A DNA stretch of 64,000 nt, from assembly GCF_042648505.1 (NCBI RefSeq), contig NZ_JBHRXK010000001.1, positions 972,643 through 1,036,642 on the forward strand, read 5' to 3'. Shown here piece after piece: positions 43,331 to 54,362 of the stretch (positions are counted from its first letter, which is position 1; each line of letters opens with the position of its first letter). The notes beneath the pieces are model-generated. The model was not told where the DNA came from. It made no database searches and worked only from the letters and a program-made list of their open reading frames with translations. The stretch comes from Lysobacter_L cavernae (GTDB taxonomy: Bacteria; Pseudomonadota; Gammaproteobacteria; Xanthomonadales; Xanthomonadaceae). The translations under genes were made by a program, and so were the position numbers.

Positions 43331-44797
43331 TCAGGCCCTCCGCGTCTTCTTGGCCTCGTCCGAGCGCAACTGCTTGATCCGCTCGAAGTAGCCCGGCTCG
43401 ATGCCGGTGACGTATTCGCCGTTGAAACACGACGAGTCGAAATGGTCGATGCGGTGCTTGGGCCCGGACACGGCTTCTTCCAGGTCACTGAGATCCTGGT
43501 AGATCAGCCAGTCGCAGCCGAGCAGCGTCTGCACCTCTTCGTCGGTACGGCCGTGCGCGACCAGTTCCTCGGCCGACGGCATGTCGATGCCGTAGATGTT
43601 CGGGAAACGCACCGGCGGCGCGGCCGACGCCAGGTAGACCTTGCGTGCACCGGCGTCGCGCGCCATCTGCACGATCTGCTTGGAGGTGGTGCCGCGCACG
43701 ATCGAGTCGTCGACCAGCAGCACCACGCGATTGCGGAATTCCAACGGGATCGGGTTGAGCTTGCGCCGCACCGACTTCGTCCGCTCGCCCTGCCCCGGCA
43801 TGATGAAGGTGCGACCGACGTAACGGTTCTTGATGAAGCCCTCGCGGTACTTCACGCCGAGCACGTTGGAGATCTCCAGCGCGGCGTCGCGCGAGGTGTC
43901 GGGGATCGGGATCACCGTGTCGATGTCGTGCTCGGGCATCAGCCGCAGGATCTTCTCGCCGAGCTTCTGGCCCATGCGCATGCGCGCCTTGTGCACCGAG
44001 ACCTCGTCCATCATCGAGTCGGGGCGGGCAAAGTACACGTACTCGAAGATGCACGGCGCGTGCTGGCGCGGCGCAGCGCAGGGCTGCACGAACAGCTCGC
44101 CGCGCGGAGTGACGACGATGCCCTCGCCCGGCTGCACGTCGCGCAGGCGCTCGAATCCGAGCAGGTCGAGCGCGACCGATTCGGACGCGACCGCGTATTC
44201 GTCCTGGCCGCCGCTGTGGCGCTTGCCCAGCACCAGCGGGCGGATGCCGTTGGGGTCACGGAACGCCACCAGGCCCAGGCCGAGCACGGTGGCGACCACC
44301 GCGTAACCACCGACGCAGCGGCGGTGCACGCCCTCGATCGCCTTGAACGCGGCTTCCGGCGTCAGCACGCGCTGCATGTCGAGCTCGTGCGCGAACACGT
44401 TGAGCAGCACTTCCGAGTCGGAATCGGTGTTGACGTTGCGGCGGTCCTGCTCGAACACCTCGCGGCGCAGCGCGTCGGTGTTGATCAGGTTGCCGTTGTG
44501 CGCCAGCGCGATGCCGTAGGGCGAGTTGACGTAGAACGGTTGGGCCTCGTCGGAGCCTTCACTGCCGGCCGTCGGGTAACGGCAATGGGCGATGCCGACG
44601 CGGCCGTCGAGCAGGCTCATCGAGGTCACGTCGAAAACGTCGCTGACCAGGCCGTTGCCCTTGTGCACGCGCAGCTTGTTGCCGTCGGCGGTGGCGATGC
44701 CGGCCGCGTCCTGGCCGCGGTGCTGCAGCACCGTGAGGCCGTCGTAGAGCTGGGCCGCGACGTCGTTATGGCCGACGATACCGAGAATGCCGCACAT
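43331..44797 (-). CDS. purF: Amidophosphoribosyltransferase
   Basis: A 488-residue enzyme for the first step of purine synthesis. Start MCGILGIVGHND exposes the catalytic Cys2 of the glutaminase half, and VVLLVDDSIVRGTTSKQIVQ is the PRPP-binding motif of the transferase half. Order folC-dedD-cvpA-purF upstream matches the gamma-proteobacterial operon. A 117-base spacer lies between cvpA and purF, with CAGGACA as ribosome site. Confidence 0.97.
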   Translation of the reverse strand: MCGILGIVGHNDVAAQLYDGLTVLQHRGQDAAGIATADGNKLRVHKGNGLVSDVFDVTSMSLLDGRVGIAHCRYPTAGSEGSDEAQPFYVNSPYGIALAHNGNLINTDALRREVFEQDRRNVNTDSDSEVLLNVFAHELDMQRVLTPEAAFKAIEGVHRRCVGGYAVVATVLGLGLVAFRDPNGIRPLVLGKRHSGGQDEYAVASESVALDLLGFERLRDVQPGEGIVVTPRGELFVQPCAAPRQHAPCIFEYVYFARPDSMMDEVSVHKARMRMGQKLGEKILRLMPEHDIDTVIPIPDTSRDAALEISNVLGVKYREGFIKNRYVGRTFIMPGQGERTKSVRRKLNPIPLEFRNRVVLLVDDSIVRGTTSKQIVQMARDAGARKVYLASAAPPVRFPNIYGIDMPSAEELVAHGRTDEEVQTLLGCDWLIYQDLSDLEEAVSGPKHRIDHFDSSCFNGEYVTGIEPGYFERIKQLRSDEAKKTRRA

Positions 44798-44914
44798 GGC
44801 TGGTGTCCTGCTGTCGTGTAAAGGGTCTTGCTGATTCGAGAAAACTGCGGGTTGCCGCGTTGCCGGTTGTTGAAAGAACTTGTCTGAAAAACCTTGTCTG
44901 AAAACCTTGCCTGC

Positions 44915-45478
44915 TCAGGCGTCGCTCACCGGCGCCGGCAAGGCCGCGGCATTCTCCGGAGATGGGGGCGGGACGGGCCCGATACCACCGCCGAGGTCCA
45001 CCTGCTCCGCCACCCAGTCCGGCAGCCAGCCGCGCAGCCATTGCGCACCCGGCACGAACACCGGTACCACGGTGGAGCGTTGCCACTGCGGCTCCCGCGG
45101 CATCGCGGTCAAGCCCAGCACGAGCAGCAGCGCGCAGGCGACGAATGCACCGCGCGCCAGCCCCAGCACCAGGCCCAGCAGACGGTCCAGCCCGGACAGG
45201 CCGACCGACTGCACCATCTTGCGCACCACCCAGCCGACCAGGCCGACCACCAGCAGCACGCCGATGAAGCTCAGCGCGTACCCGGCGAACAGCTCGCCGG
45301 TGCCGGGTACGCCGTCGCTGGCCAGCAGCAACGCCACGTTGGCGCCGTAGCGGAACGCGGCCCACGCCGCCAGCACCCAGGCGGCAAGCGAGGCGAGCAC
45401 GCCGATGAAACCGCGCATCAGCCCGAACAGCGCCGACACCGCGACCACCGCCAGCAACACCCAGTCGAGCGCGCCCAT
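44915..45478 (-). CDS. cvpA: CvpA family protein
   Basis: A 187-residue membrane protein with four helices, starting MGALDWVLLAVVAVSALFGL and showing the CvpA text GFIGVLASLAAWVLAAWAAF and SGLDRLLGLVLGLARGAFVA. CvpA is needed for colicin V export in E. coli and tolerance of bile; its own job is not clear. The Pro/Gly-rich C-terminal tail is cytoplasmic or periplasmic. It lies 17 bp after the SPOR gene and before purF. Confidence 0.92.
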   Translation of the reverse strand: MGALDWVLLAVVAVSALFGLMRGFIGVLASLAAWVLAAWAAFRYGANVALLLASDGVPGTGELFAGYALSFIGVLLVVGLVGWVVRKMVQSVGLSGLDRLLGLVLGLARGAFVACALLLVLGLTAMPREPQWQRSTVVPVFVPGAQWLRGWLPDWVAEQVDLGGGIGPVPPPSPENAAALPAPVSDA

Positions 45479-45495
45479 GGCCTGCGCCGGCGACC

Positions 45496-46515
45496 TTACG
45501 GGTGCGGCCGGACGATGCCGCTGACGCCGATCCTGGCCGCCACTTGCGCCTTGAGCTGGTCGGCGTCGCCACGGCTGGCGACCGGGCCGACGCGCACGCG
45601 ACTCAAGGTGCCCTTGTCGGTACGGACCTGTTCGACAAAGGCGCTGAAGCCTGCCGCGCGCGCCCGATCGCGCAGCTTGCCGGCATCGTCGGCATTGGCG
45701 AATGCACCCAGTTGCACGGCGAAACCGACACCGGCAGCCGCCGGTCTGGTCGGCTCGGCCACGGGCTTGGCGGCGGTTGGCGCCTTCGCCACCGGTTGCG
45801 CCGGGGCCGGCTTGCTCGCGGCCGGCTTGGCCGGCTCCGGCGGCAGCGCGGCCGGCGGGGTCGGCTTCGATTCGGCCAACGGCACCGGCGCGGACACCGG
45901 CGGCGCGGCAGAGGCCACCGGCGTCGACACCGACGCGGCGGTGGAAGCCGGCGCCGGCGAGTCATCGGCATCGAGCACGACGACCTTGGCGCCCACGTCG
46001 TTGCGCACCTGCGCCGCACGCAGACGCGCGGCCTCGGCGTCGGCCTGCGACGCATACGGGCCGATCCGCACGCGGTACAGGGTGCGGCCCGTGGCGGCGC
46101 TGGTGGTTTCCTGGTAGCCCGGCAGCTGCGAAGTGCGCAGTGCCTGAACCACGCGCTGCGCATCGGCGGCGCTGGCGTAGCTGCCGAAGCTGACCGCGTA
46201 ATCGCCGCCCGCAGTCGCGGCCGGCATCATCGAAGAGGAGGTGGACGCCGCCGTCGCCGCGGTATCGACCGTCGGCAGGCTGGCACCCTCGGCCGGCTCC
46301 AGGCCGACGGCGCCGCCCTTGGGCGCGTCGCCCGGCGTGACGAGGGGCAACTCACGGGTTTCGAACTGGCCCTGCGGCGCGTCCTGCAGCTTCAACGGTA
46401 TGTCGGAGGCGCCGCTTTCGGGCGCCGGGCCCTTGATCAACATCGGCAGGAAAATCACTGCGAGCGCGACCAGAACGGCGGCGCCGATCAGTCGCTGTTT
46501 CAGGGCAGATTCCAT
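45496..46515 (-). CDS. dedD: SPOR-domain protein, DedD-like
   Basis: A 339-residue bitopic protein: MESALKQRLIGAAVLVALAV with one membrane span, a periplasmic part with a SPOR-like repeat (YAVSFGSYASAADAQRVVQA, LYRVRIGPYASQADAEAARL), a long Ala/Pro/Lys linker, and a final SPOR repeat (FAVQLGAFANADDAGKLRDR, LSRVRVGPVASRGDADQL). SPOR domains bind denuded glycan at the division septum. Having two SPOR-like repeats is more than E. coli DedD, which has one. Confidence 0.9.
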   Translation of the reverse strand: MESALKQRLIGAAVLVALAVIFLPMLIKGPAPESGASDIPLKLQDAPQGQFETRELPLVTPGDAPKGGAVGLEPAEGASLPTVDTAATAASTSSSMMPAATAGGDYAVSFGSYASAADAQRVVQALRTSQLPGYQETTSAATGRTLYRVRIGPYASQADAEAARLRAAQVRNDVGAKVVVLDADDSPAPASTAASVSTPVASAAPPVSAPVPLAESKPTPPAALPPEPAKPAASKPAPAQPVAKAPTAAKPVAEPTRPAAAGVGFAVQLGAFANADDAGKLRDRARAAGFSAFVEQVRTDKGTLSRVRVGPVASRGDADQLKAQVAARIGVSGIVRPHP

Positions 46516-46657
46516 CGGATCTCGCACGCCACTGGCGGATTGCCGGGCAAATTATACCGCGCCGCGACCAGCCTCCCGCCGCGAAAAACCTCAATGCGCC
46601 GCAGCACGTCGGGATATTCAGGCAATAGCCTCGCCCCCGGGATCGTTCCGGCAGTGT

Positions 46658-47962
46658 TCAGTCAGCGGCGAGCCCGGCCAAAGCCGCAGCGGCGGTGTGG
46701 AACGAACCGAACACGAGGATGCGGTCGCCCGCCTGGGCCTCCACACGCGCCGCCGCCAGGGCCGTGGCGACATCGGCATGGCGCGTGCCGGCGGCGGCCG
46801 CGGTATCGGCCAGCCGCTGCGCCAAAGCCTCGACCGCAGTCCCACGCGGCCCCGCTTCCGCCAAACCGGCCAGGTGCCACGCGGCGATCAGCGGCGCCAG
46901 CGCCGCGACCACGCCGGCCACGTCCTTGTCGCCCAATGCGGCGAACACGGCCTGGGTGCGGCCACTCGCCGGAGCCGCCTTGAGCCAGGCCGCGAGTTCG
47001 CGCGCGGCCTGCGGGTTGTGGCCGACATCGACCACGATCTCGACGCCGTCCCGCTCGAAACGCTGCAGGCGCCCGGCGACATGCGCACGGGCAATACCCT
47101 CGGCGATGACCGGCTTCGGCAGCGGCTTGCGCAGGGCGCGCAACGCCGCGATGGCGACGGCGGCATTGCGCAACTGCACCGGTGCGGCCAGCTGCGGCAG
47201 TGGCAATACCAGTGAATAGCCGACCTCACGCCAGTGCCACGTCGGCGCGGCGAGGCGACCCACCGGCGCCGGCTCGAAGAAGAAATCGTTGCTGATACGC
47301 CAGGTCGATGCCCCGATCTCGTAGGCGTGGCGCAGCACGCTCGACGGCGGATCGTCATCGCCGAGCACCAGCGGCTTGCCCATGCGGGCGATGCCGACCT
47401 TCTCGGCGCCGATGGCTTCGCGGTCCTCGCCCAGGTAATCCTGGTGGTCGAGGTCGACCGTGGTGATCACCGCGACGTCGGCATCGACCAGGTTGGTGGC
47501 GTCCAGTCGCCCGCCAAGGCCGACCTCGAGGACCACCAGGTCGAGTCTGGCACGCTCGAACAGCCACAGCGCTGCCAGCGTGCCGTACTCGAAGTAGGTC
47601 AATGGGATGATCCGATCATCCTGAGCCTGTCGAAGGAGCCGCGCGGCCTCGATCGCCTCGAACGCCGCAATGAAATCCGCGTCGGCGACATCGACACCGT
47701 CGATGCGCACACGCTCGTTGTAGGTCAGCAGGTGCGGGGAAGTGTAAGCACCGACCTTCCAGCCGGCGGCGCGCGCGATCGCCTCGATGAAGGCGACGGT
47801 CGAGCCCTTGCCGTTGGTGCCGGCGACGGTGATGACCTTCTTCGCCGGCCGCTTCAAGCCGAGCCGTTGCGCGACGGCGCGGATGCGCTCCAGCCCCATG
47901 TCGATGGACTTGGGGTGGATGCGTTCGATGTAGTCGAGCCAGTCGGCGAGCGTGCGGGTCAT
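46658..47962 (-). CDS. folC: Bifunctional folylpolyglutamate/dihydrofolate synthase with repeat insertion
   Basis: A 434-residue Mur-ligase-like enzyme: ATP loop VAGTNGKGSTVAF, YTSPHLLTYNERVRIDG and LEVGLGGRLDATNLVD are standard. It adds glutamate to folates. Between FEAIEAAR and IPLTYFEYGT, where E. coli FolC has just two residues, there are about ten (LLRQAQDDRI) encoded by the intergenic repeat CTTCGACAGGCTCAGGATGA in frame. The insertion is in the surface region, so activity may be kept. It starts behind GATAAT with six bases to the ATG. Confidence 0.95.
   Translation of the reverse strand: MTRTLADWLDYIERIHPKSIDMGLERIRAVAQRLGLKRPAKKVITVAGTNGKGSTVAFIEAIARAAGWKVGAYTSPHLLTYNERVRIDGVDVADADFIAAFEAIEAARLLRQAQDDRIIPLTYFEYGTLAALWLFERARLDLVVLEVGLGGRLDATNLVDADVAVITTVDLDHQDYLGEDREAIGAEKVGIARMGKPLVLGDDDPPSSVLRHAYEIGASTWRISNDFFFEPAPVGRLAAPTWHWREVGYSLVLPLPQLAAPVQLRNAAVAIAALRALRKPLPKPVIAEGIARAHVAGRLQRFERDGVEIVVDVGHNPQAARELAAWLKAAPASGRTQAVFAALGDKDVAGVVAALAPLIAAWHLAGLAEAGPRGTAVEALAQRLADTAAAAGTRHADVATALAAARVEAQAGDRILVFGSFHTAAAALAGLAAD
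47604..47640. repeat. TTCGACAGGCTCAGGATGA repeat inside folC
   Basis: GGATGATCCGATCATCC (near 47605-47621, a palindrome) is joined to CTGAGCCTGTCGAAGG, the core of a repeat also seen at 41.2 and 63.8 kb. Here it lies in the folC reading frame and adds about 8 residues net. Confidence 0.75.
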
Positions 47963-47968
47963 GTACGC

Positions 47969-47974
47969 ATTATC
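47969..47974 (-). promoter_or_regulatory. -10 box GATAAT, leaderless promoter of folC
   Basis: On the minus strand GATAAT, six bases (GCGTAC), then the ATG at 47962. No Shine-Dalgarno. Confidence 0.5.
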
Positions 47975-48000
47975 CAACAGCCCGCGGACCAGCCAGCAGG

Positions 48001-48642
48001 TTACAGCGCGCGGTGCACCGCCTCACCGAAGAACGCGGTGTGGTGGCTGCAGTCGTTCAGGCGCACCACTTCCAGATGGTCGACGTCAGCGCCTTCCAGC
48101 AGGTTCAGCGTGGTCGGTGCCTGGCGGAAGGTCCACAGCCTCGCCAACGGGATGCCGAGCACGTGGCACAGCAGCACGCGGTTGACCGCGTCGTGGGCGA
48201 CCACCAGCAGCGTGTCGCCGTCGCCGAGGCCCTCGGTGGCGCGCGCGAACGCCGGCCAGGCGCGGTCGAACACGTGCTGCAGCGACTCACCCTGCGGCAT
48301 CAGCACCTCGTGCGGGGCGTCGCGCCAGGCGCGCAAGCGTTCGCCGTCGCGCTCGCGGATCTCGCTGGCGAGCAGGCCTTCCCAGGTGCCGTGGGCGATT
48401 TCCATCAGGCCGGGGTCCAGGGTCAACGGCAGGTCGCGCTCGCCCAGGGCCAGTTCGGCGGTCTGGCGGGCACGGCCCAGCGGCGAGGCCACGGCGCGGG
48501 TGATCGGCAACTCGCGCAGGCGTTCGCCCAGCGCACGCGCCTGGGCCAGGCCGACCGGCGACAACGGGATGTCTTCCTGCCCCTGATAGCGGCCTTCGGC
48601 GTTCCACGGCGTCTCGCCGTGGCGGGCTAGGAGAATGCGCAT
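48001..48642 (-). CDS. Histidine phosphatase family protein
   Basis: A 213-residue phosphoglycerate-mutase-like phosphatase. LLARHGETPWNAEGRYQGQE gives the catalytic RHG, VASPLGRARQTAELA the second Arg, EIAHGTWEG the acid site and VVAHDAVNRVLL the second His. The substrate is unknown; members range from adenosylcobalamin phosphatase (CobC) to sugar phosphatases. It lies just upstream of folC on the same strand, but folC has its own promoter. Confidence 0.92.
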   Translation of the reverse strand: MRILLARHGETPWNAEGRYQGQEDIPLSPVGLAQARALGERLRELPITRAVASPLGRARQTAELALGERDLPLTLDPGLMEIAHGTWEGLLASEIRERDGERLRAWRDAPHEVLMPQGESLQHVFDRAWPAFARATEGLGDGDTLLVVAHDAVNRVLLCHVLGIPLARLWTFRQAPTTLNLLEGADVDHLEVVRLNDCSHHTAFFGEAVHRAL

Positions 48643-48774
48643 GCGGGGTCTGTACCTGTGAGGGATTGACGCGAAGCCCCGCAGACTAGGCAAACCCCGG
48701 CGCCTGCACAACCGTTGCACTGGCAACCGCTGCCTGGCTGCGCGACGATGCCTGCCTCGACAGGAGTCCATGCC

Positions 48775-49170
48775 ATGACGCAGCAGGTGAAGGGCGAGTT
48801 TGACGTCAAGCGTTTTCCGGAAGGCGGCCTGGACCTGGGCGGTGGCGTTGTCGCCGGGCATTTCCGCTTCACCAAGGTGTTCCATGGCGCGCTCGACGCC
48901 ACCTCGGTGGTGCACATGCTGGCGGTCGGCACGCAGGTCGAAGGCTCGGCGGGTTACGTCGCGGTCGAGCGCATCAACGGCACGCTCGACGGCCGCACCG
49001 GCAGCTTCCTGACCCAGCACAACGGCATCCTCGACCGCGGCACGCCGTCGTTGACGCTGACCGTGGTGCCGGACTCGGGCACCGACGAGCTGGAGGGCCT
49101 GCGCGGGAAGATGGCCATCGATATTGTCGACGGCAAGCACTACTACACGCTCGACTACGCTTTCGATTGA
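48775..49170 (+). CDS. DUF3224 domain protein
   Basis: A 131-residue beta-rich protein: GEFDVKRFPEGGLDLGGG, FTKVFHGALDATSVVHMLA, and FLTQHNGILDRGTPSLTLTV with SGTDELEGLRGKMAI are the DUF3224 pattern, a calycin-like barrel seen next to stress genes. No function is known. Start at 48775 with CAGGAG upstream. It is divergent from the histidine phosphatase. Confidence 0.88.
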   Translation: MTQQVKGEFDVKRFPEGGLDLGGGVVAGHFRFTKVFHGALDATSVVHMLAVGTQVEGSAGYVAVERINGTLDGRTGSFLTQHNGILDRGTPSLTLTVVPDSGTDELEGLRGKMAIDIVDGKHYYTLDYAFD

Positions 49171-49190
49171 TGCGGATGTCGCTTTTGCTC

Positions 49191-49216
49191 GTCATTCCCG
49201 TGAAGGCGGGGATGAC
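49191..49216. repeat. GTCATTCCCG...CGGGGATGAC repeat, single
   Basis: A 26-bp palindrome of the type GTCATTCCCGTGAAGGCGGG. Two further arms of the same family are paired between tdh and kbl. Confidence 0.7.
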
Positions 49217-49457
49217 GACGCTTATTCAACGTGTGCCGGCACCGCCGAGCTGTCCCGCCGCGCAGCGATTGGCATCGGGCAGTGCCGCTTTTTTGTTGGT
49301 GCCGATCCCTCTTGGCCAGTGATGCGCCTCACAGATAGGAGATGGCGCACCACACCGCTCGTAATTTTCATTCCGCGCTAACGACGCTCGACCGGAAACT
49401 CCCTAAAGTCGGCCGGTCGGCGAGGTGCCGGCCAAGACGCACAACATGGAGAGTGAT

Positions 49458-49685
49458 ATGCGCAACAAGACTGCACTGAGCCTGGGCCTGCTGGCCGCCC
49501 TCGTCGCCACCGCCGCGTTCGCCCGGCCACCGGGACCTGCTGTGGCCGGCGAGTTTTATGTCTACTTCGACCAGAGCGGGGAGGTGGTGGGCCGCGCCTC
49601 GATTGACTGCCTGGGCGAATTCCACCAGACCGGAAAGGCCACGAATTTCTACAGCAACGGTTACGCGGTCTGCAATCCGAGGTGA
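49458..49685 (+). CDS. Small exported protein, DUF6289-like
   Basis: A 75-residue protein with signal peptide (TALSLGLLAALVATAAFA) and a short mature part with two Cys (IDCLGE, AVCNPR) and an aromatic core GEFYVYFDQSGEVVG. The spacing recalls DUF6289 small exported proteins common in Lysobacter relatives. GGAGAG lies 5-10 bases before the ATG. Function unknown, possibly a disulfide-linked toxin or peptide; no evidence beyond size. Confidence 0.7.
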   Translation: MRNKTALSLGLLAALVATAAFARPPGPAVAGEFYVYFDQSGEVVGRASIDCLGEFHQTGKATNFYSNGYAVCNPR

Positions 49686-49710
49686 TGGACCGGCACCATC
49701 GCAGCAACAA

Positions 49711-49740
49711 AAAAACGGCGGATCTCTCCGCCGTTTTTTT
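49711..49740. terminator. Bidirectional intrinsic terminator
   Basis: AAAAACGGCGGA, loop TCTC, TCCGCCGTTTTTTT: ends the small exported protein gene and the minus-strand S46 peptidase gene. Confidence 0.92.
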
Positions 49741-49767
49741 ATCCGCCTTTTTTACCTGTCGCCAGGG

Positions 49768-51924
<2,157 letters not shown>

Positions 51925-52037
51925 GCACACACTCCTTGCAGAAAGTCAGTGGGCGAGTCTAGCCCGCCCGGTTTGGCCCGGCCACGACCCAAGGCCAGGC
52001 CGGGCTGTTCAGCATTTGCCGGATCGGGCCGCAGGGC

Positions 52038-54218
52038 TCATTCGGCCGGCAGGTTCATTTCCTTGAGCAGGTGCGGCGCCGGGTACACCTTGGCCAGCAG
52101 CCAGCGCATATAGCGCATGTCGACGTGGATCGCACGCTTGTAGCGCGGGTCGAACATCCAGCTGGCGCTGACCGCCTCCCAGTTGCTGTCGAAGTTCAGG
52201 CCGATCAGCCTGCCCTGCGCATCCAGCACCGGCGAGCCGGAGTTGCCACCGGTGGTGTCGAGGTTGGTGAGGAAGTCGACCGTCTGCGCACCCGCCGACG
52301 CGTTGCCCAGACTCGGCTCGGCAGTGCTGCCGAAATCGCCCTTGGTGATCGCATCGCGCAACGGCTGCGGCGCGTTGAACGGCTCGGCACCGGTGTGCTT
52401 CTCGACAATGCCCTGCACCGTGGTCAGCGGCCGGTAATGCACGCCATCGCGCGGGTCCATTGCGCTGATGCGGCCGTAGCTGACGCGCAATGTCGAATTG
52501 GCATCCGGATACACCGCGCGCCCCTGCGACTGGCGAAAGCCGATCAACGCGCGCATGTAGGCCGGGCGCAGGCGCAGCAGCTCGCCGGCGCTGGTCTTGT
52601 TCTCCTCGTCCAGGCGCAGGATGGCCGGCTGCAAGGTCGCCGCGGCTTTCAGCAGTGTGTCGCCGGACGCGGCCAGTGTCGCCGCATCGGCCTGCATCGT
52701 GGCCAGCCGCACGCTCTCGTCGCCAAGCCGGGTGCCGGCATACAACGCGTCGAGTCGGGTCTTCAGCTGCGCCGGCGTGGTGCCGAACACCGCATCGAAC
52801 TCGGCCACGTGCTGCCTCGCCGGCAGCGCCTGGTACTGCGTCAGCAGTTCGGTCAGCAGTGCCTTCTCCACGGCCGGCGCGTAGCGGCGTTGCACCTGCT
52901 TGAGCTGACCGGTGATCAACACCGCGTCGCGCTGCTGGTAACCGGACTCGCGCTGCGCATCGGGCTTGCCGCGTTCGTACGCCAGCCGCTGCAGCGTGAT
53001 CGCCGAGCGCAGCAGTTGCGTCTGCGACGCGATCACACCAAGCAGTTGGTCGCGCTCGCGCGTCGTCATGCCCTGGTCGAGTACTGCCTGCGCGGCAGCG
53101 ATGTCGGTCCTGGCCGTGGCGGCATCGGGCTGCTGGTCGAGCCAGGCCACCATCGCCGCCTCGTCGGCCTTGCGTACTGTCACCGCATCGCTGCGGCGCA
53201 GGCCGTCGAGCTCACCCTGCGCGCGCTTGAGGCTGTTCTTCAGGCTGCGCACCTGCGAGGCATAGCTGACGCGCGCAGCCTCGTTCTTGCCCGTGGTGGA
53301 CTCGATCGTGTCGATCATGCGCTGGTACAGCGCCACGCGCGCCGGCAGCTGCCACTGCACCTGGTTGGCAAACTCCGAGGCCATGCGATGGCGGAAGGTC
53401 ACGCCCGGATAGCCGGCCAGCATCGCGAAGTCGCCTTCCTTGACGTTGCGCGTGGACACCTGCAGGTGTGCCGGCGGCACGTACGGCACGTTGTCGGGCG
53501 CGTAGTCGGCGGGCTTGCCGTCCTTGCCAATGTAGGCACGCAGCAGGGTGAAGTCACCAGCGTGGCGTGGCCAGACGAAGTTGTCGACCTCGCCGCCGTA
53601 GTTACCGATGTCGTTCGGCGGCGCGTACACCAGGCGCACGTCGCGCAGCTCGAGTTGGCGCACCAGGTAGAAGTCGGTGCCGTAGTACATGTTGGCGACG
53701 CTGCAGCGATAGCCCGGCTCACGCTCGCATTCGGCGACGGCGGCCTTGGTCGCGGCATCCACCGCATCGAAGTAGCCACGCCCCTGCTTGCCCTTCGCGT
53801 CGGCGAGGATGCGATCGGTGATGCGGTCGAAGCCAGTCGTCACCAACACGCGGTAGTCGGGATTGGCTGGCAATTCGGCGGCGCGGTCGGCGGCGATGTA
53901 GCCGTCACGGATCAGGTCGCGATCGCTGCCGTCCGCAGACTTGCCGGAGTTGTACTGGATTACGCCGAACGCGACGTGGTGATTGGTCAGCACCAGGCCG
54001 TCGCCCGACACGAACGCGCCGCTGGCACCACCGACCTTGACCACTGCGTTCATCGGCGGCTTGGCCAGTTCGGCCAGATCGCGCGGCTGGCCCTTGAAGC
54101 CGGCGGCCTTGAGCTGCCTGGCGATGTCGGGCAGCTGCGACGGCATCCACATGCCTTCATCGGCGTGGGCGGCGGCAAAGGCGAGACTCAGGGACAGGGC
54201 TAACAGACGGCGGCGCAT
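52038..54218 (-). CDS. S46 family dipeptidyl-peptidase, copy 2
   Basis: A 726-residue paralogue of the preceding gene, with signal RLLALSLSLAFAAAHA. Catalytic His in VLTNHHVAFGVIQ and Ser in TGGNSGSPVLDAQGR. The specificity position reads NFDSNWEAV, with Ser in place of Gly or Arg, so its preference may differ from copy 1. It precedes copy 1 in the direction of transcription. The two proteins share order and length but differ in much of the helical domain, so they are old duplicates or were brought together. Confidence 0.92.
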   Translation of the reverse strand: MRRRLLALSLSLAFAAAHADEGMWMPSQLPDIARQLKAAGFKGQPRDLAELAKPPMNAVVKVGGASGAFVSGDGLVLTNHHVAFGVIQYNSGKSADGSDRDLIRDGYIAADRAAELPANPDYRVLVTTGFDRITDRILADAKGKQGRGYFDAVDAATKAAVAECEREPGYRCSVANMYYGTDFYLVRQLELRDVRLVYAPPNDIGNYGGEVDNFVWPRHAGDFTLLRAYIGKDGKPADYAPDNVPYVPPAHLQVSTRNVKEGDFAMLAGYPGVTFRHRMASEFANQVQWQLPARVALYQRMIDTIESTTGKNEAARVSYASQVRSLKNSLKRAQGELDGLRRSDAVTVRKADEAAMVAWLDQQPDAATARTDIAAAQAVLDQGMTTRERDQLLGVIASQTQLLRSAITLQRLAYERGKPDAQRESGYQQRDAVLITGQLKQVQRRYAPAVEKALLTELLTQYQALPARQHVAEFDAVFGTTPAQLKTRLDALYAGTRLGDESVRLATMQADAATLAASGDTLLKAAATLQPAILRLDEENKTSAGELLRLRPAYMRALIGFRQSQGRAVYPDANSTLRVSYGRISAMDPRDGVHYRPLTTVQGIVEKHTGAEPFNAPQPLRDAITKGDFGSTAEPSLGNASAGAQTVDFLTNLDTTGGNSGSPVLDAQGRLIGLNFDSNWEAVSASWMFDPRYKRAIHVDMRYMRWLLAKVYPAPHLLKEMNLPAE

Positions 54219-54307
54219 GGCGGTTCCGGTGCACGAGGAGCCCGCGACGATAGGCCAAGCCGCCCACCGCGGGCAAACCGCGGCCCGGGCGTACCTGCGC
54301 CGCGGCG

Positions 54308-54313
54308 TATAAT
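54308..54313 (+). promoter_or_regulatory. -10 box TATAAT of tdh-kbl
   Basis: A perfect TATAAT about 50 bases before the tdh ATG; the -35 region is GC-rich and weak. Confidence 0.5.
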
Positions 54314-54362
54314 TGCGATCCCGTTATTTCAATCGAAACCGCGACCGCGGCGGAACTTTCCA

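Noticed and set aside
52071..54203. A 710-codon plus-strand open frame opposite the second S46 peptidase
   Set aside because: Again an antisense shadow of a complete, motif-bearing gene.
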